Shown: positions 54,301-63,492, counted from the stretch's first letter. The stretch is 64,000 nt of DNA from Burkholderia oklahomensis C6786 (GCF_000959365.1 NZ_CP009556.1:682001-746000), one strand, 5' to 3'. Numbers and translations are program-made. The notes: generated by a model from the letters alone, not told the origin.

Positions 54301-55208
54301 GCGATTTGTTCCTGCAGCGCTCGGTGTCGCTCGAGCCGCTGGTCGGCGATGCCGGCGAGCCGTGCTCGTTCGGCGTGCTGGTGAAGCCGCGCCGCGCGCA
54401 TGTTCATGTCGGCGAGCTGTCGGTCGAGTGGCTGCGTGCGCTGGTGCGCAGCCAGCAGCTCGTGGTGTTGCGCGGCTTCGACAGCTTCGTCGACGCGCAG
54501 AGCATGACCCGCTATTGCGCGACGTTCGGCGAAATCATGATGTGGCCGTTCGGCGCGGTGCTCGAGCTGATCGAGCAGGCGAATCCCGCCGATCATGTGT
54601 TCGCGAGCAGTTACGTGCCGCTGCATTGGGACGGCATGTATCTGGACACCGTGCCGGAATTCCAGGTGTTCCAGTGCGTGCAGGCGATCGGCGAAGCGGA
54701 CGGCGGGCGCACGACGTTCTCGAGCACGACGGAGGCGCTGCGCATCGCGACGCCGCAGACGCGCGCGCTGTGGCGCCGCGCGCACGGACGCTATCAGCGC
54801 ACGGTCGAGCTCTATAGCAACACGGTCGAAGCGCCGATCATCGAGAAGCATCCGCGCCGCGAATTTCCGATCCTGCGCTTCTGCGAGCCGCCGATCGCGA
54901 ACGACAGCACGTTCATCAATCCGTCGAGCTACGCATTCGGCGGCATCGCCGACGACGAGAAAGAAGCGCTGCTCGGCAGCCTGAAGCACGCGCTCTACGA
55001 CCCGCGCGCGCATTACGCGCATCGCTGGCAGACGGGCGACGTCGCGCTCACCGACAACTTCACGCTGTTGCACGGGCGCGAGCGCTTCACGAGCCGGACC
55101 GGCCGCCATCTGCGCCGCGTTCATATTCACGGCGAGCCGCCGCTGCGCAATCCGCATCTGTCGAAAGAGCCGCACGACGCGGCCGCGGCCGGCCATGCAG
55201 CAGCCTGA
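54297..55208 (+). CDS. PvcB-like Fe(II)/2-oxoglutarate oxygenase (TauD/TfdA family)
   Basis: A 303-residue non-heme iron oxygenase. The iron site is HWDGMY (HxD) near residue 110 and the distal His in TLLHGRERF near 262; RRVHIHGEP supplies the 2-oxoglutarate arginine. In PvcB and IsnB partners of isonitrile synthases, this enzyme desaturates or oxidatively decarboxylates the isocyano acid. The ATG overlaps the PvcA-like stop and GGAGG lies just before it. Conserved context next to PvcA strongly supports the role; which outcome (acrylate or vinyl isonitrile) cannot be told. Confidence 0.93.
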   Translation: MSDLFLQRSVSLEPLVGDAGEPCSFGVLVKPRRAHVHVGELSVEWLRALVRSQQLVVLRGFDSFVDAQSMTRYCATFGEIMMWPFGAVLELIEQANPADHVFASSYVPLHWDGMYLDTVPEFQVFQCVQAIGEADGGRTTFSSTTEALRIATPQTRALWRRAHGRYQRTVELYSNTVEAPIIEKHPRREFPILRFCEPPIANDSTFINPSSYAFGGIADDEKEALLGSLKHALYDPRAHYAHRWQTGDVALTDNFTLLHGRERFTSRTGRHLRRVHIHGEPPLRNPHLSKEPHDAAAAGHAAA

Positions 55209-55233
55209 CGACTTCGTCGACGGAGAGACGACC

Positions 55234-56718
55234 ATGACGTTGATGACCGGAAACGACTATCTCGACAGCCTGCGCGACGGGCGCAACGTGTATCTCGGCG
55301 GCGAACGGATCGCCGATGTAACGTCGCACCGCGCGTTCCGCAACGCGGCCCGCAGCATTGCTTCGCTGTACGACGCGTTGCACGGCGAGCATCGCGAGCG
55401 GCTGACCGCGCCCGATCGGCACGGGCAGGTCACGCATCGCTTCTTCAAGCCGAGCCATTCGACCGACGATCTGCTGTCGGCGCAGGACGCGATCGAGCTG
55501 TGGTCGAAGATGACCTACGGCTTCATGGGCCGCACGCCTGATTACAAGGCGGCGTTCATGTCGGGGCTCGAGGCGGGCGCCGACTACTACGGCGACTTTC
55601 GTCAGAACGCAGTCGACTGGTACAAGCGCTTCGCCGGCAACGGGCTGTATCTGAACCACGCGATCATCAATCCGCCGCTCGATCGCAGCAAGGCGATCCA
55701 CGACATGCGCGACGTGTTCGTGCACGTCGTCGACGAGACCGATCGCGGCATCGTCGTGAGCGGCGTGAAGATGCTCGCGACCGCGGGCGCGCTGACCAAT
55801 GCGACGTTCGTCGCACCCGTCGCGTCGGCGCTGCTCGAGCCCGGCAAGGCCGACGACTTCGCCGTCGTGTTCTTCGCGCGGATGGACAACCCGGGCCTGA
55901 GCCTGATGTGCCGGCCGTCGTACGAAGCCGCCGCGACGAGCCCGTTCGACGCGCCGCTGTCGAGCCGTTTCGACGAGAACGACAGCGTGCTGATCTTCGA
56001 TCGCGCGCTGATTCCGTGGGAAGACGTGCTCGTCCATCGCGACGTGAAGCGCGCGACCGGCTTTTACGCGGCGTCGGGTTTCGCGAATCTCTACAACTTC
56101 CAATCCGGCATCCGGTTCGCGGTGAAGCTCGAACTGATGATCGGCCTGCTGTCGCTCGGCACGCAGGCGAACGGCACGCAGCAGTTCCGCGGGATTCAGG
56201 CGGCGCTCGGCGAGCTGATTTCTCTGTGGCATCTGCTGAAGGCGATCACGTCCGCGATGGCGCGCGACCCCGTGCGCACGCAAGCCGGCGTCGTCGTGCC
56301 GAAGCTCGAATATGCGTCGGCGCTGCGAATTCAGGTGCCGCAGATCTGGAAGCGGGTCCGCGAGCTGATGGAGACCGCGCTCGGCGGCTCGCCGCTCGTC
56401 ACCGTGTCCGGCGCGGCCGACCTGCTCGATCCGCGGGTGAAGGGGCTGATCGACGCGTACTACCGCGGCGCGGCGCTCGAACCGGAGCAGCGGATCAAGC
56501 TCTTCAAGTTGATCTGGGACGCGACGGGCAGCGAGTTCGGCTCGCGTCATTCGGTCTACGAAACGCATTATTCGGGCAACTTCGATCAGATCCGTCTCGA
56601 CTCGCTGACGTGGGCGACCCGGTTCGGCCAGCTCGCCGATTGCGAAGCGTTCGCGCAGCGCTGCATGGACGACTACGACGCGTCGGGCTGGTCGCGAGGT
56701 CCGTGGCTGCACGGCTGA
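55234..56718 (+). CDS. PvcC/HpaB-like flavin-dependent phenol hydroxylase
   Basis: A 494-residue group D flavin monooxygenase, large component type. NDYLDSLRDGRNVYLGGERI at the N-terminus is the HpaB opening. TYGFMGRTPDYKAAFMSGLE, FVHVVDETDRGIVVSGVKML, ATAGALTNATFVAP and the C-terminal GSEFGSRHSVYETHYSGN match 4-hydroxyphenylacetate 3-monooxygenase/PvcC, which turn phenols into catechols with reduced flavin from a separate reductase. No HpaC-type reductase gene is near. Start at 55234 has GGAGAG upstream; an ATG at 55195 overlapping the previous gene would add 13 residues. Confidence 0.92.
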   Translation: MTLMTGNDYLDSLRDGRNVYLGGERIADVTSHRAFRNAARSIASLYDALHGEHRERLTAPDRHGQVTHRFFKPSHSTDDLLSAQDAIELWSKMTYGFMGRTPDYKAAFMSGLEAGADYYGDFRQNAVDWYKRFAGNGLYLNHAIINPPLDRSKAIHDMRDVFVHVVDETDRGIVVSGVKMLATAGALTNATFVAPVASALLEPGKADDFAVVFFARMDNPGLSLMCRPSYEAAATSPFDAPLSSRFDENDSVLIFDRALIPWEDVLVHRDVKRATGFYAASGFANLYNFQSGIRFAVKLELMIGLLSLGTQANGTQQFRGIQAALGELISLWHLLKAITSAMARDPVRTQAGVVVPKLEYASALRIQVPQIWKRVRELMETALGGSPLVTVSGAADLLDPRVKGLIDAYYRGAALEPEQRIKLFKLIWDATGSEFGSRHSVYETHYSGNFDQIRLDSLTWATRFGQLADCEAFAQRCMDDYDASGWSRGPWLHG

Positions 56719-56762
56719 ATCGCGCCGCCCGATCCCAATCGTTTCAACTCAAAGGAGCAGCT

Positions 56763-58631
56763 ATGTGCGGCATCACTGGATGGGTCGACTTCGCCCGCGA
56801 TCTGCGCAACGAGGCGCGGATCGTCGACAAGATGACCGATACGCTCGCGCGCCGCGGCCCGGACGCGCGCGGCGTGTGGCTCGACACGCATGTGGCGCTG
56901 GGGCACCGGCGCCTGTCGATCATCGATCTCGAGCGCGGCGCGCAGCCGATGCTCACGCCGGAGCGCGGCCCGCGCGATCTGCCGCGTGCGGCGATTTCAT
57001 ACGCGGGCGAAACGTACAACTTCCGCGAACTGCGGGCCGAGCTGACCGCGCTCGGCCATCGGTTCGACACGCATTGCGACACCGAGGTCGTGCTGCGCGC
57101 GTATCTCGAATGGGGCGCGGCGTTCGTCGATCGTCTCAACGGGATGTACTCGATCGCGATCTGGGACACCGCGCGCGACGAGCTGCTGCTCGTTCGCGAC
57201 CGGCTCGGCGTGAAGCCGCTGTTCTATTACCCGACGGCGGACGGCGTGATCTTCGGCTCCGAGCCGAAGGCGATCCTCGCGCATCCGGACGTGCGTGCGC
57301 GCACGTCGTCGGAAGGACTGTGCGACGCGCTGCTGTTCCTGCGCACGCCGGGACAGGTGCCGTTCTCCGGGATGCGCGAACTGAAGCCCGGCCATCTGTT
57401 GCGTGTGCGGCGCGGCCGGATCGTCGAAGAGCGCTACTGGGCGCTCGAAGCGCGTCCGCATACCGACGACCTGCCGACGACGATCGCGACGATCCGCTCG
57501 CTGCTCGACGACATCGTGTCGCGCCAGATGATCTCCGACGTGCCGCTGTGCGCGCTGCTGTCGGGCGGCGTCGATTCGAGCACCGTCGCCGCGATCGCGC
57601 AGAAGCGGCGGCGCGCGAACGGCGGCGGCGCGCTGTCGACGTTCTGCGTCGACTTCACCGGTCATACGCGGAATTTCCAGGCCGACCCGATCCGCCCGAC
57701 GGCCGACGCGCCGTATGCGCTCGAAGTCGCGCGGCACATCGGCAGCGACCACCACACGATCGAGCTGAACCAGGCCGGGCTGCTCGATCCTCAGGTGCGC
57801 GAAACGGTGCTGCGCGCGTGGGATCTGCCGTTCAACTTCGCCGATCTCGACGTATCGCTGTATCGCCTCTTTGCCGAGGTTCGCAAGCACGCGACGGTCG
57901 CGCTGTCGGGCGAAGCGGCCGACGAAATCTTCGGCGGCTACCTGTGGTTCTCCGATCCGATTGCGCGTCGCGCGCAGACGTTCCCATGGCTCAAGCTCGG
58001 TGCGCATCGCGGCCTCAATCCGCGCGCGCTGTTCCATCGATGGTTCATCGACGAGCTGAAGCTCGGCGAGTACGAAGCGGATCTCTATCGCGCGGCGCTC
58101 GCGGAAGTGCCGCGCCTCGACGGCGAAAACGCGGAGGACCGCCGCACGCGCGAACTGCACTATCTGACGCTGACGCGCTGGCTGCCGGTGCTGCTCGACA
58201 AGAAGGACCGGATGGGCATGGCGAGCGGCCTCGAAGGGCGCGTGCCGTTCTGCGACCACCGGCTCGTCGAATACGTGTTCAACATCCCGTGGGCGATGAA
58301 GACGTTCAGCGGCCAGGAGAAGGCGCTGCTGCGCGCGGCGGCGGCCGACCTGCTGCCGGATTCGGTGCTGAACCGCAAGAAGGCGGCGTATCCGTCGATT
58401 CAGGCGCCGGGCTACGACCGCGGTCTCATCGAGCGCCTCAATCAGGCGATCGACGGCGGTCGCGCGCCGCTGAAGCCGTTCATCGACGGCAACGCGCTGC
58501 GCAACCTGACCGCGAAGACCGCGGCCGGCAGCCTTTCGGAATTCGAACGAATCCTGCTGGAGTCGAGCAGCCGGCTCAACAACTGGCTCGACCTCTATCG
58601 AGTCGAACTCGACGGCGTCCCGGCGGGTTGA
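56763..58631 (+). CDS. glutamine-dependent amidotransferase, asparagine-synthase (AsnB) family
   Basis: A 622-residue two-domain enzyme. The mature N-terminus CGITGWVDFA has the Ntn catalytic Cys after Met removal; RRGPDARG and HRRLSIIDLERGAQPM are glutaminase blocks (residues 1-200). The synthetase domain has the PP-loop LLSGGVDSSTVAAI near 262, LSGEAADEIFGGYLWF near 380 and LLDKKDRMGMASGLEGRVPF. It activates a carboxylate with ATP and makes an amide. AAAGGAG precedes the ATG. Its place inside an isonitrile operon suggests amidation of the pathway intermediate rather than asparagine supply. Confidence 0.92.
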   Translation: MCGITGWVDFARDLRNEARIVDKMTDTLARRGPDARGVWLDTHVALGHRRLSIIDLERGAQPMLTPERGPRDLPRAAISYAGETYNFRELRAELTALGHRFDTHCDTEVVLRAYLEWGAAFVDRLNGMYSIAIWDTARDELLLVRDRLGVKPLFYYPTADGVIFGSEPKAILAHPDVRARTSSEGLCDALLFLRTPGQVPFSGMRELKPGHLLRVRRGRIVEERYWALEARPHTDDLPTTIATIRSLLDDIVSRQMISDVPLCALLSGGVDSSTVAAIAQKRRRANGGGALSTFCVDFTGHTRNFQADPIRPTADAPYALEVARHIGSDHHTIELNQAGLLDPQVRETVLRAWDLPFNFADLDVSLYRLFAEVRKHATVALSGEAADEIFGGYLWFSDPIARRAQTFPWLKLGAHRGLNPRALFHRWFIDELKLGEYEADLYRAALAEVPRLDGENAEDRRTRELHYLTLTRWLPVLLDKKDRMGMASGLEGRVPFCDHRLVEYVFNIPWAMKTFSGQEKALLRAAAADLLPDSVLNRKKAAYPSIQAPGYDRGLIERLNQAIDGGRAPLKPFIDGNALRNLTAKTAAGSLSEFERILLESSSRLNNWLDLYRVELDGVPAG

Positions 58632-58659
58632 TCCTTTGACGAACACTTGGAGCGAACTG

Positions 58660-59631
58660 ATGCAAGCAATCGAGATCCGCGAGACGGGCGGCCCGGACGT
58701 CCTCAATTACGTGACGCGCACCCCGCGCGAGCCCGGCGAAGGCGAGCTGCTCGTCGAGCTCGCCGCGGCTGGCGTGAACTTCATCGATCTGTACCGCCGC
58801 GAAGGCCGTTATCCGATGCCGCTTCCCGGCACGCCCGGCGAAGAGGGCGCGGGGCGCGTGCTCGCGGTCGGCCCGAACGTCATGCGTTTCAAGCCGGGCG
58901 ATCGCGTCGCTTGGACGACCGTGATGGGCAGCTACGCGACACACGTGATCGTGCCGGAGGACAAGGCGATCGTCGTGCCGGACGCAATCGATCTGCAGAC
59001 GGCCGCCGCCGCACTCGTCCAGGGGATGACCGCGCACTATCTCGTCAACGATTCGTACAAGGCCCGCGAAGGCGACACCGTGCTCGTTCATGCGGCGGCG
59101 GGCGGCGTCGGGCTGTTGCTGACGCAGTGGCTGAAGCAGCGCGGCGTGCAGGTGATCGGCACCGTGTCGACCGAACAGAAGGCGGCGCTTGCGCGCGGCA
59201 ACGGCGCGGACGACGTGATCCTGCACCACGCGGTCGACGATCTCGCCGCCGAGGTGCGCCGGTTGACGGGCGGCAAGGGCGTGCACGCGGTGTACGACGG
59301 CATCGGCGCCGCGACGTTCGACGCGAGCCTCGCGAGCCTCAGGACCCGCGGCACGCTGGTGATTTTCGGCGGTGCGAGCGGCCCGGTGCCGCCCGTCGAC
59401 GTGATGCGGCTCTTGTGGGGCGGCTCGCTTACGTTGACGCGTCCGTATCTCGAACATTTCCGCGCGACCGTCGACGAATTTCTGTGGCGCGCGGGCGAAG
59501 TGTTCGACGGTATCGCGGACGGCTCGCTCGAGATCAGGATCGGCGGCAGCTATCCGCTCGCCGACGCGCGGCGGGCGCATGCCGATCTCGCGGCGCGCCG
59601 GACCACCGGCAAGCTGCTGCTCGTGCCGTGA
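58660..59631 (+). CDS. zinc-independent MDR reductase (quinone oxidoreductase-like)
   Basis: A 323-residue medium-chain reductase. N-terminal MQAIEIRETGGPDVLNYVTR and AGVNFIDLYRREGRYPMPLP are the QOR pattern without zinc ligands; the NADPH motif is HAAAGGVGLLLTQW near 147; YDGIGAATFDASLASL and the C-terminal ARRTTGKLLLVP close the fold. QOR-family enzymes reduce quinones or conjugated C=C bonds. GGAG seven bases upstream supports this ATG over a TTG eight codons earlier. It lies between the amidotransferase and ring-cleavage genes, so it may reduce the unsaturated product or recycle the catechol/quinone. Confidence 0.92.
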   Translation: MQAIEIRETGGPDVLNYVTRTPREPGEGELLVELAAAGVNFIDLYRREGRYPMPLPGTPGEEGAGRVLAVGPNVMRFKPGDRVAWTTVMGSYATHVIVPEDKAIVVPDAIDLQTAAAALVQGMTAHYLVNDSYKAREGDTVLVHAAAGGVGLLLTQWLKQRGVQVIGTVSTEQKAALARGNGADDVILHHAVDDLAAEVRRLTGGKGVHAVYDGIGAATFDASLASLRTRGTLVIFGGASGPVPPVDVMRLLWGGSLTLTRPYLEHFRATVDEFLWRAGEVFDGIADGSLEIRIGGSYPLADARRAHADLAARRTTGKLLLVP

Positions 59632-59676
59632 CGCCGTCGCGCCCGCTCGCTCACTCATTGAACAGGATGCCTATCT

Positions 59677-60594
59677 ATGGGAAAGATCATCGGCGCAGGC
59701 TTGATTTCGCATGCGCCCGTCGTGATGATGTCGGAGGCGACGCGGCTTCATGAAAACGGCGGCCGCGACTTCACGCTCGCGACCGGCCTGATGCGGCTTC
59801 GGCACGAAGTGTTCGACGCCGACGATTACGACACGGTGCTCGTTTTCGACAGCCATTGGCGGACCACGACCGAGGCGGTCGTCACCGCGCACGCGCGGCG
59901 CGAGGGCCGCTTCACGTCGGACGAGATGCCGAACGCGATACGGCAGTTGCCGTACGATCTCGCTGGCGATCCCGAGCTCGCGCACGCGATCGCCGAACGG
60001 GCGCCGCGGCGCGCGTCCTGGATCGCCGCGGTCGACGATCCGTGCCTGCCGATCCACTACGCGACGCTCAATCCGTGGACCTATCTCGGCCGGCCCGGCA
60101 AGCGCTGGATTTCCGTTTCCGTGTGCCAGACCGCGACCACCGACGATTATCTGCGGATGGGCGAGATCGTCGCGGAGGCGGTCGAGCGGCTCGACCGCGA
60201 CGTGCTGTTGATCGCGTCGGGCGGACTGTCGCACGTGTTCTGGCCGCTCGCCGAGCTGCGCAACCGGATGGCGGGCGCCGCGTCGAACATCGTGACGCCG
60301 GCCGCGCGCGCGGCGGACGAACGGCGGATCGCATGGCTCGAAGAAGGGCGGCACGATCGGGTGATCGAAGCAATGCCGGCGTTTCTGCGTTTTCAACCGG
60401 AGGCGAATTTCGGCCACTATCTGATGATGGCGGGCGCGATCGGCGCGCACGCGTGTGCGGCGCGCGGGCGTCTCTTCAGCGAGTACGAGAACGGGATCGG
60501 CACCGGTCACGTTCATCTGTGGTTCAGTCCGGCCGATGGCGGATGGACGCGAGCGGCCGTGCCGCAGCGCCCAAGGAACGCGGCAGGCGCGTGA
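59677..60594 (+). CDS. LigB-type extradiol ring-cleavage dioxygenase
   Basis: A 305-residue class III extradiol dioxygenase. Iron-site residues are recognisable as the N-terminal His in GLISHAPVVMM (residue 11), the DSHWRTT motif near 58 and the glutamate-bearing FQPEANFGHYLMMAG stretch; LIASGGLSHVFW near 185 holds the general-base His. Such enzymes cut catechols next to the hydroxyls; close relatives act on protocatechuate or homoprotocatechuate. Here a catechol is expected from the upstream HpaB-like enzyme. AGGAT precedes the ATG. Last gene of the operon; a strong hairpin follows. Confidence 0.92.
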   Translation: MGKIIGAGLISHAPVVMMSEATRLHENGGRDFTLATGLMRLRHEVFDADDYDTVLVFDSHWRTTTEAVVTAHARREGRFTSDEMPNAIRQLPYDLAGDPELAHAIAERAPRRASWIAAVDDPCLPIHYATLNPWTYLGRPGKRWISVSVCQTATTDDYLRMGEIVAEAVERLDRDVLLIASGGLSHVFWPLAELRNRMAGAASNIVTPAARAADERRIAWLEEGRHDRVIEAMPAFLRFQPEANFGHYLMMAGAIGAHACAARGRLFSEYENGIGTGHVHLWFSPADGGWTRAAVPQRPRNAAGA

Positions 60595-60786
60595 TCGGGA
60601 CGACGCGCGCGCCATGGTTCCCGATCGCATGGAGATCGCTGCGTGCGTGAGCAACGGACACGATGCCGCAGGCTTTCGATACGATCGCGGCCGATAGATC
60701 GAGCCCGATGCCTGATATCCGGGCGGGCGACGGCCGGTTCGGGCCTGTCGTCGCCCCGCATGGCGCCGGAGCGCGGCGCGCTGCTC

Positions 60787-60820
60787 CGATGCTCGCTCCG
60801 ACGCATGCGAGCGAGCATCG
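60787..60820. terminator. terminator hairpin between convergent operon and LysR gene
   Basis: A perfect 12-bp stem CGATGCTCGCTC/GAGCGAGCATCG with a 10-base loop midway between the convergent dioxygenase and LysR stops. It likely ends transcription from both sides. Confidence 0.65.
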
Positions 60821-60863
60821 AAGCGAGCGCCGTTCCGCTTGAAGCGACGGAGCGTGTTCTCCG

Positions 60864-61802
60864 CTAAGTCGGAACCGCGCCCGCGCGCATCTGCTCGCCC
60901 GACAGACCGGCCAGATACGCCTGCACCGCGGCGAGGAACAGACGCTCGCGAACCGACGCATGCCGCGAAGACGTGCGACACGCGTAGATGCCGCCTTTCG
61001 GCATCGTCCACATCGGCAGCAGCCGGTGCAGGCGTCCCTCCCGCAAGTCCTCGGCGACCAGATAGTCGGGAAATGCGCTGACGCCCGCGTCCGCGAGCAC
61101 CATCTGATGCGCGAGCAGCACGCTCTTCACCTTGAGGCGGCCGTTCGTCTGGATACGGACCGAGCGTCCGTCGTTGCCGAACACCGAATAGCTGAGGTTC
61201 GCGAGCCCGCCGTGCCCGATCCAATGCGAGCTGGGCAGATCGTCAGGATGCCTTGGCACCGCGTGCTTGCGCGAATACTCGGGCGATGCGACGAGCACCT
61301 GGTCGAATGCACCGAGCATCTTCATCCGGAAGCCTTTCTTCTTCGGCCAGCCTGTCTCGAACGCGAGATCGATGCGCTCGCCGACCAGATCGATTTCCTC
61401 GTCGTTGCAGACGATTTCGAGCTCGATCTGCGGGTGCTGATGAATGAACGTGGCCGCGATCGAACTCAGATGCGCGGTGGAGAAACCGCTGGGCGCCGCG
61501 ACGCGCAGCAGGCCGGTCGATTCATGGCGCAGGCACCGGATGCTGCCGATCACGTCATACAGGCCGCTGACGAACGCCTGGGACGCCGAGTACAGCTTGT
61601 TGCCGGCGTCGGTCGGCGCAATCCTGCGGGTGCTTCTCATCACGAGCTGGGTGTCGATCTCCGCTTCGAGGCGGCTCAGGTATTCACTGACCAGCGATTT
61701 CGACATGCACAGACATTCTGCCGCCGCAGTGAAACTACCCTTCTCGACAATCGCCATAAAAACGCGCAGGTGATTCAAATTTCTTATCCCCACCTCGGAC
61801 AT
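60864..61802 (-). CDS. LysR-family regulator next to the isonitrile operon
   Basis: A 312-residue LysR regulator of the CrgA-like group. The winged helix reads NLNHLRVFMAIVEKGSFTAA then AECLCMSKSLVSEYLSRLEA; VMRSTRRIAPTDAG ends the domain. The effector domain follows with LLRVAAPSGFSTAHL and VLADAGVSAFPDYLVAEDLR. GAGGTGG before the ATG at 61802 was preferred to an upstream ATG at 61826 that has none. It is convergent with the operon; by analogy to PtxR beside pvc in Pseudomonas aeruginosa it may control it, but the two are not in the same LysR subgroup as far as I can see. Confidence 0.9.
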   Translation of the reverse strand: MSEVGIRNLNHLRVFMAIVEKGSFTAAAECLCMSKSLVSEYLSRLEAEIDTQLVMRSTRRIAPTDAGNKLYSASQAFVSGLYDVIGSIRCLRHESTGLLRVAAPSGFSTAHLSSIAATFIHQHPQIELEIVCNDEEIDLVGERIDLAFETGWPKKKGFRMKMLGAFDQVLVASPEYSRKHAVPRHPDDLPSSHWIGHGGLANLSYSVFGNDGRSVRIQTNGRLKVKSVLLAHQMVLADAGVSAFPDYLVAEDLREGRLHRLLPMWTMPKGGIYACRTSSRHASVRERLFLAAVQAYLAGLSGEQMRAGAVPT

Positions 61803-63492
61803 ATTTCCCACCTCAAGAACGGTCATGTTTCGAAATACCGGGCGGCGCGCTCGTCCTGCTGCGGACGGAGCGCCGATGTCGCAACGGCATTGCATCGCAA
61901 TGCGGCGGCATGAACCCGGTGCTTGATCTGGACGATGGCTGTTCCGCCGCATGCGGCATGTGTCGTCGGGGAGTATCGGGGGAGGCGCGGCGTCGGGCAG
62001 GCAATGGGATGCGCACGACCGCGCGCGATTCGCCCGTCGCGGATCGAGGCTGTCGACGTGCGCGCCGCAATCGGCGGCGCGGCGCGAATCGGGCGATCGG
62101 CGTCGCCGCGACGGCGATGGGCTACGACCGTCAAATGCGTCCTCCTTTGCATGCTCGAACCACGAAAGAGGATCCAAGCGAGCCAGAATTCATCGCAGCC
62201 CTTGTTTTTTACTTGCGGCAATCGGTTCATCGGCAAGGCAATGCGATGCAGCAGCAATCAAGTCCCGCGGAATCCATGCTTCCTCGCATACGCTTTACAA
62301 CCATCGCCGCCAGTATTCCATAGCTGACTTAAGATCTTAATAAAAGAATGGTAAATAATTTTATCTGAGACGACTGTCTCGAAGAGGCCGCGTCGATAGC
62401 TCACGAAAAGTGACGAGGCGGCCGGAGCTGTGCCGATTCATCGTTTCCGCCTGATTCGATCGCTTTGGATGCTTGCGTGAATGGCGCGCGATGTCGCGGG
62501 AGGAACTTATTAAGGATGGGCGACGAGTCAGTCCTGAGCCCAAGAGCCGGGAGCCCGGAAGCTCGATCCGGAGCGGCGGTGCGGCGGTGCGGCAGAGGCA
62601 GCGCGATATCTGCGGCGCGATCGCGCGCAATCGCGTGCGGACGCGGGATACCGCTACGGCCTGGGGCGTGAGAGCGTGAATCCGGATGAGAACCGCATGA
62701 TTTCGGTCGGAAGCAGCGAATTTCTCATATTCGGATAAATGTGAAATTTTTTGGTTTTGGCGGGAGTGCGTGATCAGTATTTTTTTAGAATTAAGTTACC
62801 TTCGGGTTACTGATTGCATCGATCCGTTATTGGGGGCGGTTACTTTTGGGTTACTAATAACTTGAATGAGAAACTCATTTGGCGCTCTCTTGAAACGCGC
62901 ATCGACGATGTCGCAATGTAGTCCGCCATTTGACGAGCACGATGAGCGACCGGGCGTGGCCGATTGAAGCGGATGCGGCGTGCGCATCCGTCGCGACGTC
63001 CGTCGCTAGGCGGACAGGAAGAACGCCAGAAGATATCGATTGAAAGCGCTCGGGCGCGCGAGATTCATCCCATGAGACGCGGCGGATATCGTGACCCTCG
63101 ATGCGTTCGGCATCCATCGGCTCAGTGCATCGACATTCGCATCAAAGTGGGCGGGACGCTTCTCGCCGTCGGTCCGCAATGTCGGACACTTCACGATGCG
63201 CGGCGGTATTGGCCGCTGCCGATCCGGCGGATGCGATTCCGGCCGATCGACGGGCTCTCGCCGCGCCGACTTCGCTGCGTTTCTTCACATCAATCCGGCA
63301 TTGCACATCGTCGTGGGCCGCCGCGCATGAGCCGTCGGCGCGCACCGCTTCGCGTTCCGGCGCACGGAACGCGATCTCGCTTCATGCGAGGGAAAACCCC
63401 TCCATCGCATTCCCGTTTCATGGGAAATTCGGTTTTAATTTCTGAGAGTGGTCTGGCATTCTGACTTCATCGTCACCTGCGTCGTTTTCGTC
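61803..63492. other. 1.7-kb gene-poor region
   Basis: No supported gene for about 1690 bases, unusual in this dense window. It holds AT-rich blocks at about 62320-62365 (with the palindrome TTAAGATCTTAA at 62329-62340) and 62700-62870, and the GTTAC repeats described separately. Short frames here lack ribosome-binding sites and family patterns. It could be a junction of an acquired segment, a large regulatory region or a site of deletion. Confidence 0.5.
62795..62854. repeat. helically phased GTTAC direct repeats
   Basis: GTTAC occurs at 62795, 62806, 62839 and 62850: two pairs with 11-base pitch, the pairs 33 bases apart, so all four lie on one helix face. Each pair has the form GTTAC-N6-GTTACT with similar surroundings (TTCGG / TTTGG). 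Confidence 0.75.

Noticed and set aside
55908..56755. Upstream extension of the AsnB frame into the hydroxylase gene
   Set aside because: Arg-rich shadow; the Ntn enzyme must begin MCG at 56763, which has an AAAGGAG site.
56763..58631. Housekeeping asparagine synthetase
   Set aside because: Placement between isonitrile genes with tight spacing argues for a pathway enzyme; kept as AsnB family without a gene symbol.
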